From assembly GCF_049634645.1 (NCBI RefSeq), contig NC_134721.1:30406001-30470000 (forward strand): 64,000 nucleotides of DNA. The letters run 5' to 3'. This document shows, in pieces, positions 11,715 through 22,540 of the stretch. The notes beneath the pieces are model-generated. The model had not been told where the DNA came from. It made no database searches and worked only from the letters and a program-made list of their open reading frames with translations. This stretch comes from Pelodiscus sinensis (taxonomy: Eukaryota; Chordata; Testudines; Trionychidae). Within the stretch, counting starts at the first letter, position 1. Each line of letters opens with the position of its first letter. The translations under genes were made by a program, and so were the position numbers.

Positions 11715-13309
11715 CAGCCGTTCCCCGACTTACGAGCAGGTTACAGTCCTAATAGCTGGTCGTAACTCGATTTGTTCATAAGTTGGAAATACTCCATACG
11801 AAGCACTCGAAGTGTAACCAAGCACCAACCACACAGCAATCAACAACGAAAAATAGAAACACACGAAAAAAACAACACTACAACAACAGCAAACTTTATT
11901 TAACAAACATGAACATGAAATATAAAACACAACGCAGTAATTTAAATACAGTAATGTGAATTGAATTAATTGGATGAGGAATCGGAGGAGTAAAGAACTA
12001 CAGTAAGAACATCATCGGCATCATCAACAGATTCTATTTCAGCAGTTCCTTTGCTTGTAGAAGGCATTGGTTCAGTATAGGAGGCAGCACTGCTGGGGGC
12101 TTTCTTTATAAAAATATCCATTTTGGACTGGACAATTTGTTTTTTCTTCTCATTATAAATTTCCTTATAGCAAGCCAGGGCGTCCTGAATTAAACGATCC
12201 ACCTTTGAGAGTCTTGCAACATTAGGGTCCATTTTTTCCAAAAATTTGCTTTCTTTCATTTATTTTGCTGAAAGCTGCAGCCATTTCTTTAATCACAAAG
12301 TTTTTGGGGGCTTCTTTTTCTTCTTTTTGAGCTGTTTGTCTCTCTTCCTCTGCTACCCTCTCTGCTTCGAGCTGCATTAAACCTTCATTGCTCAGCTCCT
12401 CCCCAACATCCTCAACCAATTGGTGTATGTCTTCAATATCCATTTCCAGATACACTTCTTTCGCCAGCTGTACAATGTTATTAGAAATGTCTTCCAGTGC
12501 CTTTTCTTTTTCAAAGCCTTTGAAACAGTTCACAAATCTTTTTAGGATTTTCTTTCATGTGCCATTCAGACATTGTGGAGTGACTTCCTCCCACCCTGCA
12601 GCAATGTTCCTTATGCAATGCAGAATGTTGTAGTTCTTCCAAAATTCACGTAATGTTTTGACGTTTTTGCATTCTGTGGCAGCTACTGCCTTTGCAAATG
12701 TGTTGTGAAGATAATATGCTTTGAAAGCAGCTATGGCCCCCTGGTCTGTGGGCTAGAGAACAGAGGTGGTGTTGGGAGGCAGAAACGCCACTTTCACGTC
12801 GGAATGTAAGTCATTTAGGGTATGTCTACACTACAAAGTTAATTCAAAATAACAGCAGTTATTTCGAATTAACTTTAATAGCATATACACAGGCAAACTG
12901 CTATTTTGAAATAAATTCGAAATAGTAGAGCCCTTATTTCGAATTTGGTAAACCTCATTCTACGAGGAGTAACACCAAATTCAAAATAGCTATTTTGAAT
13001 TAAGTGCTGTGTAGACACTTAATTAGAAATAGGGGGCCTCCAGCCCTTCCCAGGGAGCCCTGGTGGCCACTCTGGGCACAACCAGGAAAACTTACTCTCC
13101 TCTCCCCCAGCCCCGGAGCTATGAAAGGGGTAGATGGTGGCCACAGTGCCTGTGCCAGCTCCAAGCCTGCCAGCCCAGAGCCAGCAGTGGCCACCAGGAC
13201 CCTGACCCAGTGGCCCGAAAACATGAGCCAGCAAGCCACTGGCAGCCAGCCCTCCACCGCTCCCCAAGAGCAGTCTGCCTGCTCCCAGGAGCCTGCCAGG
13301 GGCTGGAGA

Positions 13310-13500
13310 AGGCGGGCGCCTTTCTGGTCCAGGGTGGAGATCACGGACCTTATTCAGGTTTGAGGGGGATGCCCCCAACATCCATGATCTCAGCCCTAGA
13401 TGGAGGAACATAGCCATCTATGGTAGGATAGCTGCCAGCCTGGCCACCAAAGGCCACATGTGAACCCAGGAGCAGATTTGCATGAAATTCAGGTTGGTCC
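13310..13500 (+). pseudogene. Myb/SANT-like (trihelix) domain relic inside the nested element
   Basis: Reading across one frameshift near 13365 and two stops (TGA at 13361-13363 and 13462-13464), the plus strand gives FWSRVEITDLIQV, then GDAPNIHDLSPRWRNIAIYG, then RIAASLATKGH and TQEQICMKFRLVR. Spaced Trp, the RN..IYG.IA core and the K-F-R end resemble the Myb/SANT-like domain that PIF/Harbinger transposons encode next to their transposase. The function is inferred from pattern only. A polyadenylation signal aataaa follows at about 13676. Confidence 0.55.
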
Positions 13501-13712
13501 GGTGAGACCCCCAACCCTAAGCCCTGAGCTTCCCCTCCCGCTTCTTCCCCTTGCTTCCTCCTTCCAGCTCCCTTCTCCCAGGTTTCCCCCTCCCCTCTCC
13601 CACCCTCTCTCTTTCCCTCTCCCACCTCCTTTTCCCAGTCTCCCCAGAGGTCCATCCCCACCCCCCATTTTGTTCAATAAACCCAGTTTGTATTTTTGAA
13701 CGTACGTGTCTT

Positions 13713-14048
13713 TTATTTGACATCAGGAAGGGGGACTAGGGAGGGGTAAGTGGAAGGACGTGAGGGAGGAATGGGGCACGAGCCCCCGGTGGGGAGGACC
13801 GGGGAGGCTCTTAAGGCTCCTTGGTGTGGACGCTCTCCCTCAGGGCCTCCTGGATCCTGATGGACCTCCGGATGGCAGCCTGCAGCAAGTGCAGCCGGTA
13901 TGATGGCAATGACCCCATGAGATGCACCAGCGTGCCATGGGGCAGCTCTGGCTCCATGTGGCTGAGTGCTGTGGTGTCCCGAGTGTGGGCACTCAGGGCA
14001 CTCCAAAACAGGACTGCTTTGCTGTCCCTCATTGAGGTAGAGAAGCAA
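13713..14048 (-). pseudogene. possible second reading-frame relic, convergent
   Basis: A minus-strand open stretch ends near an aataaa on the same strand at about 13710, facing the plus-strand relic. One frame (13811-14032) contains LPSYRLHLLQAAIRRSIRIQ, which looks like an amphipathic helix, but I cannot assign a family. Harbinger elements carry two genes, so this may be part of the other one, or only GC-rich chance coding. Confidence 0.3.
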
Positions 14049-15421
14049 GTGGGGAACCCTGAGAACTGTCTGTCCAGGGTAGGGGTAGGGTCCCTTTAAC
14101 CACGGAGCTCAGTTAGCCTCAGGCAGCAGCCCCACACACTAAGTCCCAACCTCATGCCCTGCCGGAACTGGTTCCGGCCAGCCTTAATTTTGGTACAGGG
14201 TCCACTCAGTGTGGACGCACTCTTTCAAAATAGCAAAATGCTATTTCAAAATAGTTTTTGTGTATAGATGTGTTATTTTGAATTAGCTTAATTTGAATTA
14301 ACTAAAAACTATTAGGTATTGAGGGTAACCTGGAGCATTACCCAAAATAAGGAAAATTTGGAAAGGAACTCCTTTCTCCAGAAAATATGACTTGACTTCA
14401 GGGATGAAGCAGTTCATGAACCAATCTTCAAAAAGTGCAAGCGTCATCCAGGTTTTCTTATTAGCGCGATAATGGACTAGTAAAGTAGCCTTGTTGATAT
14501 TCTTGAAGGCTCTAGGGTTTTCAGAGCGATAAATCAAGAGGGGTTTCAATTTATACCCAGAAACATTGCCTCCTAACAAGACTGTTAGACAATCTTTGAA
14601 AGCCTTATAACCAGGCATAGTTTTTGCTTCCTTATGTATGTAGGTATGTTCGGGCATTTTCTTCCAAAAGAGACCTGTCTCATCAACATTAAAGATCTGT
14701 TCTGGAAAATAAGTTCCCTCTTTTATCAGCTTATCCAATTCTATGAAAGGTTCTGCTGCTTTCGAATCAGCACTGGCTGCCTCCCCACTTAATTTCACAT
14801 TATGAAGGCTTGTATGCATCTTGAAACGGTTGAGCCAACCGTGACTGGCAGTGAAAGTTTGGTCATAGTCATACCCCTCCTTTTTCTTTAAATCTTCAAA
14901 AAGACTACGAACCTTAGCTTGTATCATCATGAGACTTAATGGCGTGCGTTTTTCAATTTGGTCTTCCATCCAAAGCACTAAGAGTTTTTCCATTTCCAGG
15001 ATGGAACCTGCTCTTTGCTTTGTTAGAATTTTGGATTTCATAGGAGCAGACCCTTTCGCTACTTCACGAATGCAATCACTATCCTTTATAATGGTGCTGA
15101 TAGTGGATTTCGATAGCCCTAACTTACGTGACATGAAGGACACTGTTTGACCCCTTCGTATTGTCTCACTATCGCTATTTTCTGTACCAAATCAATAGCT
15201 TTTCTCTTTCTTTTCTCACCACCCTTATCACCCCCCTTATCACTAGCCCTTTTTCTTTTACTTGACATGATGGCAACAAGCAAACACCGAAAACACTGAG
15301 GGAATGAAATGTAAACACGCTGCCTGACCGCAGACACGCAAACACAATGTGCTGCTGCGAGGTTGGTCATAAGTGCGGATGGTCGTAAGTCGAGGTGGTT
15401 GTAAGTCAGGGAACGGCTGTA

Positions 15422-16017
15422 TTTACAACCTGCAAATCTTAATCACCTATAGATATTGCTGTTGTGGCAGAATTCTAGTGGTTTCTGAAATACAGAAAAC
15501 AGCAAAGGATACTAAGGCCTTACAAATTAATTAAAAGGACACTTTCCAATCCCTAACCCCTGCACTAATGTTAATTGATTGCTAGGTCCTTTCCTCAGAA
15601 ATCTAAACAGACAACATCATACAGAGCACCTTGTAAAATCAGATTCAGTACCTGTGCTCTGTAAGCATTTGTAGAAAATGCACAGAGAAGTTAAAAGAAA
15701 GAACATTAATGTAAGATCATTGTTGCATTAGAAACTTTCTCCCTCTCACTCTTTCTCTCTCTCTCTGTATACAGATACTACAAGCTTCTCATCAAAAAGC
15801 TAAAAGGAGTTACTGTAAACTAAACACTAAAATATGATCTACCCCTGCACCTACCTTACCTATATGTATATATATAAAACCCTCAAGATAAATCATTCCA
15901 AAAAGATTCAAAACTAAAAAAAATTGTAACCAAAGTGCCATGATGGTAGTTGTAACCAAAGTGCCAATTCAGAGTAATTTTACACAGTAACCTACTTATA
16001 TCTACCAGGGTATGTCT
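15422..16017. other. intron segment, nothing clear
   Basis: Contains a short CT-rich tract (15742-15766) and a tatatgtatatatata run near 15860. No gene or element ends seen. Confidence 0.4.
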
Positions 16018-16461
16018 ACACTTCAGCATTATTTCAAAATATCTAATTTTGAAATAGTTAATTCGAAATAGCTTATTTCAAAATAACACGTCTACACACA
16101 AAATGCATTTTGAAATAGTGTTTTTCTATTTCGAAATAGTGCGTCCACACTGAGTGGAAGTTGAATTGCATTTAAGGCTGGTTGGAACCAGTTCCGGCAG
16201 GGCATCAGGTCAGAAGTTGCCTTGTGGCCAGGGCAGCCAGCAGGGCACCCTGGGAAGGGCTGGAGGCCCCCTATTTTGAAATAAGCATCTATACAGCGCT
16301 TATTTCGAAATAGAAATTTCAAAATTGGCACTATTCCTCGTGGAATGAGGTTTACCAATTTCATAATAAGCCCTCTGCTATTTCGAATTAATTTCGAAGT
16401 AACAGAATGGCTGTGTAGATGCTAGGAAAGTTATTTTGAAATAACTGCTGTAGACATACCC
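16018..16461. mobile_element. short foldback element, deletion derivative of the 12818 family
   Basis: Ends gggtatgtctacacttcagc and ctgtagacataccc, with CCA on both sides (16015-16017 and 16462-16464). Subterminal TTTCGAAATA words and the inner pieces gttggaaccagttccggcag and gggaagggctggaggccccc match both halves of the 1.5-kb element at 12818, with the middle removed. Confidence 0.85.
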
Positions 16462-16647
16462 CCACAGATCAGTACTAATACATACAGAGCTACAGCTTGT
16501 CAAATATTGGTGCACTTGTTATTTTCTGCAGAAATAACAGGTTGTTGTTTTTTCAAATGTATTAAAAATAACAGGCCATGGAGTTAGGAAAATTAACACC
16601 AGTTGGAGATCTGGTCTAAAATTACCAAATCTTCCCTGTATGCAGTG

Positions 16648-17030
16648 CTGTTGCAGCTGTGCTGGTCCCAGCATATTACAGACACAAAGGGGTCAAGTAC
16701 TATTTTGTGTTTACTAACCATGATAAGATCTCTTCACACGTCTAAAGATTTGGAGATAAGATACTGATTATTATAAAAGCGACTGTCCAAGTCAGGCCAA
16801 GGAGTGACCATCTTGGACAGCAGGCTTGAGCTCTATCTTTACTGCTTGTTATGATTTAATAAATACGTAATTCCTATTTCTGAACAGAAACTAGATTACC
16901 AGTGTGTATGTGACTAGTACCACTTAAGAGAAGACGAGTGTAAAATCTCTGTTTGTTTTCCTGTATAAAGGACATTTGTGTACACGCGTATTCTCCTTCG
17001 ATAATTCATATCTTACCCCAGCTTCCTGAC
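16648..17030. repeat. possible SINE head plus LTR-like stretch
   Basis: The start (gctgtgctggtcccagcata) resembles a common sauropsid SINE head. Downstream, TATAAAAG at 16772-16779 and AATAAA at 16858-16863 stand 80 bp apart, the spacing of an LTR R region. Boundaries, a paired LTR and a primer site are not seen, so a solo LTR is only a guess. Confidence 0.3.
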
Positions 17031-17491
17031 ACTATGTAGGTCTTAATCCTTTGTTTGTGTCAGCTAATCTATGACTGCTAGAGAGGATTGTGTCATCATA
17101 GACAAGGGATTATAAATTATACTGGTGAGAGCAGGCCAGGAATGAAAAAAGAAAATAGGTTTTTTTCAAATGATACATAGAATAATGATCACTACAGGGC
17201 TGTGTATTAGAAACCAAAAATGAAATCCTGTTTCTGATGAAGTATTATTTTTTCTATAGAAGCCAAACCCATTCAATTTTTATCCTGATAGGAGAGGCAC
17301 TTTTAATATTGAAGTTTTAATAGCAGACTCTTTTGTATTTACTATCTCTCTCTCTGGCATTTATAACTCATCTTCCATCGTAATATCTAGCTTTCTGCTA
17401 AAATTAATTATTGTAATTAATGTAATTGGCTGAAAATCACAGAGTACACACATACACATTTAAAAGCAAAAACCTCACTTAAAAGAGATTA
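17031..17491. other. intron segment, nothing recognised
   Basis: Plain intron up to the CAGGCAGTCCCCG element. No gene or element ends seen. Confidence 0.4.
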
Positions 17492-18405
17492 CAGGCAGTC
17501 CCCGGGTTACGTACAAGATAGGGACTGTAGGTTTGTTCTTAAGTTGAATCTGTATGTAAGTCGGAACTGGCGTCCAGATTCAGCCGCTGCTGAAACTGAC
17601 CGCCAGTTCTGACTTACATACAGAATCAACTTAAGAACCCCAGGCGTCCCCAAGTCAGCTGCTGCTGAAACTGATCAGCAGCTGATTCCAGGAAGCCCGG
17701 GGCACAGCAACTCTGCCTCGGGCTTCCTGTAGTCAGCACAAGTCAGTTCCAGCAGAAGCTGACTTGGGGACGCCTGGGGCAGAGCAGCTGGGGTGCTGCT
17801 GCTGGGTTGCTCCAGTAGCGCCGCTCCTCGGTGCTACTGGACCAACCCAGCAGCACCCCATCTGCTCTGCCCCAGGCGTCCTGATTCAGCCGCTGCTGAA
17901 ACTGACCAGCAGCGGCTGAATCAGTACCTGGGGCAGAGCAGCTGGGGTGCTACCGGGTTGGTCCAGTAGTGCCCAGAGCGGCGCTGCAGGACCAATCGGC
18001 AGCACCCCAGCTGCTCTGCCCCAGGGTCCAAAACAAAAGCCTGGTCTGCTGGGGAGGGGGGCACACTAGCTGCCCCCCCCCCCAGCCGACCAGGGACACG
18101 GGGAGCAGAGCCGCAGCGGCAGAGACCACAGGCACCGGGACTGAAGCCGCAGCCGCGGCGGGTTCCCGCGCTTCTGAGGCTTGGCTCTGGCAAAGCCTCA
18201 GAAGCGCAGGAACGCGCCCGGTGCCCCTGGTGTGCTGGAGACGGTCTCCAGCAGACCAGGGGCACCGGAGCAGCTTACGAACGGGGCTTTCTCGCCCCGG
18301 AGCTCGCAGGTAGCAATCCGCCACCTCGACCTCCGGGGCGAGAAAGCCCCGTTCGTAAGTGCGGATCCGACATAAGTCGGATCCGCATAAGTCGGGGACT
18401 GCCTG
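17492..18405. mobile_element. Tigger-type element with CAGGCAGTCCCCG ends, copy 2
   Basis: 914 bp, with ends CAGGCAGTCCCCGGGTTACG and the inverse of CAGGCAGTCCCCGACTTATG, and TA on both sides. The GC-rich inside is built of hairpins, for example gattcagccgctgctg with its inverse near 17880-17930, and gaacggggctttctcgcccc with its inverse at about 18278-18355. It lies in inverse orientation to the copy at 22541. Confidence 0.88.
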
Positions 18406-18527
18406 TAATCTGGTTAAGGGTAATATTCGTCCATTGCAAACCTTTAAAAGCAAGGAATCAGGGTGTGAGACCTCTCTTAAATGTACCCTAAATGTTTCTC
18501 CTGACAATGTTTCTGTGTTTCTGGGAG

Positions 18528-18822
18528 GACTTACCTCAAAATAAGCTACACAAATTGAGCTACATCAATTGCGTAGCTTATTTCAAAATAGTTTACTTAA
18601 AAATTGGGAGTGTCTACACAGCACTTACTTCAAAAAAGTCTTCCTCTAACTTCCCTTATTCTTCATACAATGAGGGTTACAGGAGTCGGAGTAAGAAGTC
18701 CTCCAGCTTGACAATATTTCAACATTATTTTGAAATAACTGCTGGTTGTGTAGATGTGGACTAAGTTATTTCGATATAACAATAGTTATTTCGAAATAAT
18801 GTTGCACTGTAGATGTACCTAC
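18528..18822. mobile_element. foldback-related short DNA element
   Basis: Contains caaaataagctac, caattgcgtagcttattt, a tgtctacacagcacttactt segment, and cagctgctggttgtgtagatg-like right parts. Related copies lie at 20688 and 38297. Its outer ends are worn and I see no duplication. Confidence 0.6.
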
Positions 18823-19193
18823 AGTAACTTATTTAAATCAACCACAGAGCAGTAGTAGTACATACAGAGACAATAGCTTGTCAAAATATTGGTGCATTTG
18901 TTATTTTCTGCAGAAATAACAGGGTGTTTTTTGCTGAACCACTTAAAATAAAGGGCTATCTACTAAAATGCTCACATACATCCATACAGCTCAATAATCA
19001 TACTAATATACAATCTCAGTTACAATCTCTGCAATTCTAGTAAATAGTGTTTACATGTGTGACCAGGATAAACAGGTCACATGTTATGTCTTTGTGGTAA
19101 AAGTATGAGTTTATAATTAAGAGATTTTGGAGATTTGGAGTTGGACGGAAGATTTTTTTTTGGACCTTGCACATTGACAAAGGTTTGAGTTTG

Positions 19194-19684
19194 AAGAAAG
19201 ATGTGGAGAAATTGGAAAGGGTACAGAGAAGAGCGACAAGAATGATTAAAGGTTTAGAGAACATGACCTATGAAGCCAGGCTTCATGAACTGGGCTTGTT
19301 TAGTTTGGAAAAAAGAAGATTAAGGGGGGACATGATAGCGGTTTTCAAATATCTAAAAGGGTGTCACAAGGAGGAAGGAGAAAATTTGTTCCTCTTGGTT
19401 TCTGAGGACAGGACAAGAAGTAATGGGCTTAAAGTGCAGCAGGGGAGGTTTAGATTGGACATTAGGAAAAAATTCCTAACTGTCAGGGTGGTCAAATATT
19501 GGAATAAATTGCCAAGGGAGGTGGTGGAATCTCCCTCTCTGGAGATATTTAAGAACAGGTTAGAAAGACATCTGTCAGGGATGGTGTAGACGGAGCTTGG
19601 TCCTGCCTTGAGGGTGGGGAGCTGGACTCGATGACCTCTCAAGGTCCCTTCCAGTCCTATTATTCTATGATTCTATGATTCTAT
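19194..19684 (+). mobile_element. CR1 LINE 3' end, copy A (candidate transduction source)
   Basis: 5'-truncated CR1. The reading frame 19194-19589 gives LKKDVEKLERVQRRATRMIK, then a typical CR1 C-terminus (KYWNKLPREVVESPSLEIFK, RHLSGMV), then the 3' tail ending in repeats of ATTCTATG. The 85 bp after the tail are repeated exactly beside the CR1 at 33609. Confidence 0.93.
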
Positions 19685-19769
19685 AACTATTTCCAGTAGG
19701 CAGCCTGTTGAAATCTTCTGCATTAACTCCTCTAATGAAAAAGGTGTATTACAGGCTATCACAGTGCAC
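19685..19769 (+). repeat. 85-bp 3' flank of CR1 copy A, shared with 33521-33609
   Basis: From aactatttccagtaggcagc to ctatcacagtgcac the sequence is identical, in inverse orientation, to bases 33525-33609 beside another CR1 copy. It is not part of the CR1 consensus as judged from the other copies here, which lack it. Confidence 0.85.
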
Positions 19770-20000
19770 CCCACATGCTTTCTGAAAATTGCTTTATGGA
19801 TATGAATATGCATAACTCAAAGATGCTTTATGTAAAACAGGTCATGTAACATATCAGTTTTACAGTACAATCTGTGGAATCTATATACCTTATTTTTCTG
19901 CATGTATCATTCTCATATGAGATGTTAGAAATATGAAGTGTGGATTTATTTAAGTTCTAATTGTGCTAATGAGGGCCATTACTGGTGCTCTGATACTTAA

Positions 20001-21990
20001 TCATAGAATCCTAGAACTGGAAAGAACCTCAAGAGGTCAATGAGTCCAGTCCCCTGCCCTCACAGCAGGACCAAGCACTGTCTAGGTCATCCCTGATAGA
20101 TGTCTATCCAACCTCCTCTTAAATATCTCCACTGATGGAGATTCCACAACCTTCCTAGGCAATTTATTCCAGTATTTAACCACCCTGACTGTTAGGAAGC
20201 TTTTCCTAATGTCCAACCTAAACCGTCCTTGCTGCAGTTTAAACCCACTGCTTCTTGTCCTATCATCAAAGGCCAAGGAAAATAACTTTTCTCCCTCCTC
20301 CTTGTAACACACCTTTTTAGATACTTGAAAACTGCTATCATGTCCCCCCTCAGTCTTCTCTTTTCTACATTAAACAAGCCCAATTCTTTCAGTCTTCCTT
20401 CACAGGTCATGTTTTCTAGGCCTTTAATAATTTGTATTACTCTTCTCTGGACCTTCTCCAATGTCTCCCTATTTTTCTTCAAATGTGGTGCTCAGAACTG
20501 CTCCAATTGGGGCCTAAACAGTGCAGAATAGAGCAGAAGTATGATTTCTCGTGTCTTGTACACAATAATGCACTCCAGAATCATGTTTGCTTTTTTTGCA
20601 ACAGTGTTACACTGTGAACTCATGTTTAACTTGTGGTCCAGTATGGCCCCTAAATCCCCTTTAGCAGTACTCCTTCCTAGACAATCAGGGTACATCTACA
20701 CAGCAGGGCTTAACTCAAAATAAGCTACGCAAATTGAGCTCCGTCAATTGTCTATCTTATTTCAAAATAGTTTATTTCAAAATAGGGAGCATCTACACAG
20801 CACTTATTTTGAAATAGAGTACTCTTCCTCCGACTTCCCTTGTTCCTGGTACAATGAGGATTACAGGAGTCAAAGTAAGAAGTCCTCCAGCTTGACAGTA
20901 TTTTGACACTATTTCAAAATAACTGCCTACTGTGTAGTTATTTTGGAATAGCACTAGTTAGACCCCTGCAGAAGCCCACTTGTTATGCCCTTCCAGCATG
21001 ATTGTGAATCATTAATAACTACTCTCTGAAAATGGTTATCCAGCTAGTTATGCACACACCTTACAGAATCCCATCTAGGTTGTATTTCCCTAGTTTGTTA
21101 ATAAGAAGGTCATGTGAAAACATGTCAAATGCTTTACTAAAGTCTAGGTATACCACATCCACCACTTCTCCCTTATCCACAAGGCTTGATATCCTATGAA
21201 AGAAGGCCATCAGATTGGATTGACATGAGTTGTTCTTTACAAGTCTATGCTGGTTGTTACCTATCACCTTATTATCTTCCAGATGTTTGCAGAGGATTCC
21301 TTAATTATTTGTTCCATTATCTTCCCTAGCACAGAAGTTAAACTGACTGGTCTGTAGTTTCCTGGGTTGTTCTGGGTGGGTTCGAATCTAGAGCAGCCAT
21401 CTTTTTATTGACGGGCACTATATTTGCCTTTTTCCAGTTTTTTGGAATCTCTCCCGACTTCTATGATTTTTCAAAGATGATAGCTAAAGGCTCAGATACT
21501 TCCTCAATCAGCTCCTTGAGTATTCTAGGATGCATTTAATCAGACCCTGGTGACTAGCTACTTTAGTCTAGAAGTCATCTAGTTTTTCTTAGTAATTTTT
21601 AACTTGTTCTTTTTTTATTTTAACTTCTAAACCTACCCTATTTCCATGAGCATTCACTATGTTAGGCATCCTTTCACCATCCATCTTCTTGACAAAAACC
21701 GAAACGAAGACGTCATTAAGCACCTCTGCCATTTCCAAGTTTCCTGTTGTTGTTTCTCCCTTTTCACTGAGCAGTGGGCCTACCCTGTCCTTGGTCATCC
21801 TCTTGCTTATAATATAATTGTACAATGTCTTCTTGTTACCCTTTATGTCTCTAGCTAGATTTAGCTCATTTTGTGCCTTTGCCTTTCTAATACTGCCCTT
21901 GCATACTTATGTTGTTTTATTATATTCATCCTTTGTAATTTGACCTAGTTTCCACTTTTTATGACTCAGCATTCAAACCAATGACTTGTG
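20001..21990 (-). mobile_element. CR1 LINE, about 1.7 kb, split by a short DNA element
   Basis: The 3' tail is at the left (atcatagaatcctagaactgg). The minus-strand frames 20082-20482 give the CR1 C-terminus (KYWNKLPRKVVESPSVEIFK), and 21061-21267 give reverse-transcriptase sequence (VVYLDFSKAFDMFSHDLL). A TGTCTACAC-type element interrupts it at 20688-20951, replacing about 250 bases found in the copy at 29750. The sequence has many frame breaks and is older than the copies at 19.2 and 35.9 kb. Confidence 0.88.
20688..20951. mobile_element. short DNA element nested in CR1
   Basis: Left gggtacatctacacagcagg. It has the same body as the copy at 18528 (caaaataagctac, gcttgacagtatttt) and a worn right end gtgtagttattttgg. 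It lies between two CR1 parts, so it came after the CR1. Confidence 0.75.
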
Positions 21991-22225
21991 GATAACTGTG
22001 TTGGTCCTATAAGCCCAAACTGTGGTTGGTCCTAGAAAGACATATGACCGCCACCTTCTACTGAATCTAGGATTTTTCCATGTGAGTAGGTAGTATGGAA
22101 CAAAGGATTCCCACCCTGGGGGAAAATCTATTCAAGCAATGGAAAGCAATCAGCCTTTGTCTTCAGCTAGCCTTTTGAAACTGCCTGGACAACCCTAAGA
22201 GAAGCATCCAATTATGCTGAAAACT

Positions 22226-22445
22226 GAGGCTGTGTCTAAACTACACCTCTCTGTCGACAGAGAGATGTAGATTAGGCACGTCGAAATTGCTAATGAGGTA
22301 GGGATTTAAATATCCCACACTCCATTAGCATAAACGTGGCTGCCGTATAAAAAAAAGTGGTGGCCATGTTTATGCTAATGAAGCGTGGGATATTTAAATC
22401 CCTGTCTCATTAGCAATTTTGACATGCCTAATCTACATCTCTCTG
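22226..22445. mobile_element. foldback DNA element, gtcgacagag type
   Basis: A 220-bp imperfect hairpin. The left arm, ggctgtgtctaaactacacc then ctctgtcgacagagag and ttgctaatgaggtaggg, pairs with the right arm ending ctaatctacatctctctg. The outermost right end is missing. Confidence 0.75.
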
Positions 22446-22540
22446 TAACTGAGAGCAAACCTTTTCCTTAGGCTTCCTAATCCACAATTTGCTAACAATC
22501 TAAAGTCATGATTTTATTGTTGCATACAAAACAGTAAATA

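Larger units (their letters stand above)
12818..14311. mobile_element. 1.5-kb PIF/Harbinger-like element nested in the Tigger
   Basis: Left end gggtatgtctacactacaaa, then many TTTCGAAATA and ATTCAAAATA words. TTA lies on both sides (12815-12817 and 14312-14314), and removing the insert plus one TTA rejoins the transposase frame. The right terminus lacks about the last 40 bases seen in relatives. The inside has coding-like relics on both strands, and the smaller copy at 16018 shares both subterminal regions, so this is the longer relative of that short element. Confidence 0.75.
11966..15270 (-). pseudogene. Tigger transposase, inactive (DDE_1/CENP-B-like)
   Basis: The pieces read, in order, MSSKRKRASDKGG with a basic start, an HTH with SRKLGLSKSTISTI, a CENP-B/Tc5-type HTH (MEKLLVLWMEDQIEKRTPLS), then the DDE domain beginning at FNVDETGLFWK, where the Asp codon is 14682-14684. 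Damage seen: a frameshift near 15145; the second catalytic Asp of the usual DNAPG motif is Gly (codon GGT, 14340-14342); a nested element at 12818-14311; and a stop at 12753-12755 in the otherwise typical FLPPNTTSVL-x-PTDQG stretch. A C-terminal acidic and Ser-rich tail follows in other frames (12533-11966). It could not make an active transposase. Confidence 0.9.
11715..15419 (-). mobile_element. Tigger/pogo DNA transposon, broken, with nested insertion
   Basis: Ends CAGCCGTTCCCCGACTTACG and the inverse (cgtaagtc...gaacggctg), flanked by TA at 11713-11714 and 15420-15421. A transposase gene reads on the minus strand from about 15270 to 11968. It is interrupted by a 1,494-bp element at 12818-14311 with TTA on both sides. 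The remaining element is about 2.2 kb, typical of Tigger. Confidence 0.92.

Noticed and set aside
13004..13739. Several open frames over 100 codons on both strands
   Set aside because: GC-rich and repetitive. Only the Myb-like pattern has family resemblance, and it is broken by a shift and stops. The Pro/Ser or Gly/Arg-rich frames are shadows of a CT-rich tract.
16648..17030. Endogenous retrovirus
   Set aside because: Only a TATA-like and an AATAAA-like word at LTR-like spacing. No gag, pol or env relic and no second LTR were seen.
17921..18507. 185-codon minus-strand frame and its partners
   Set aside because: Inside the hairpin-rich Tigger-type element. The same inverted units give frames in every direction, with no domain pattern.
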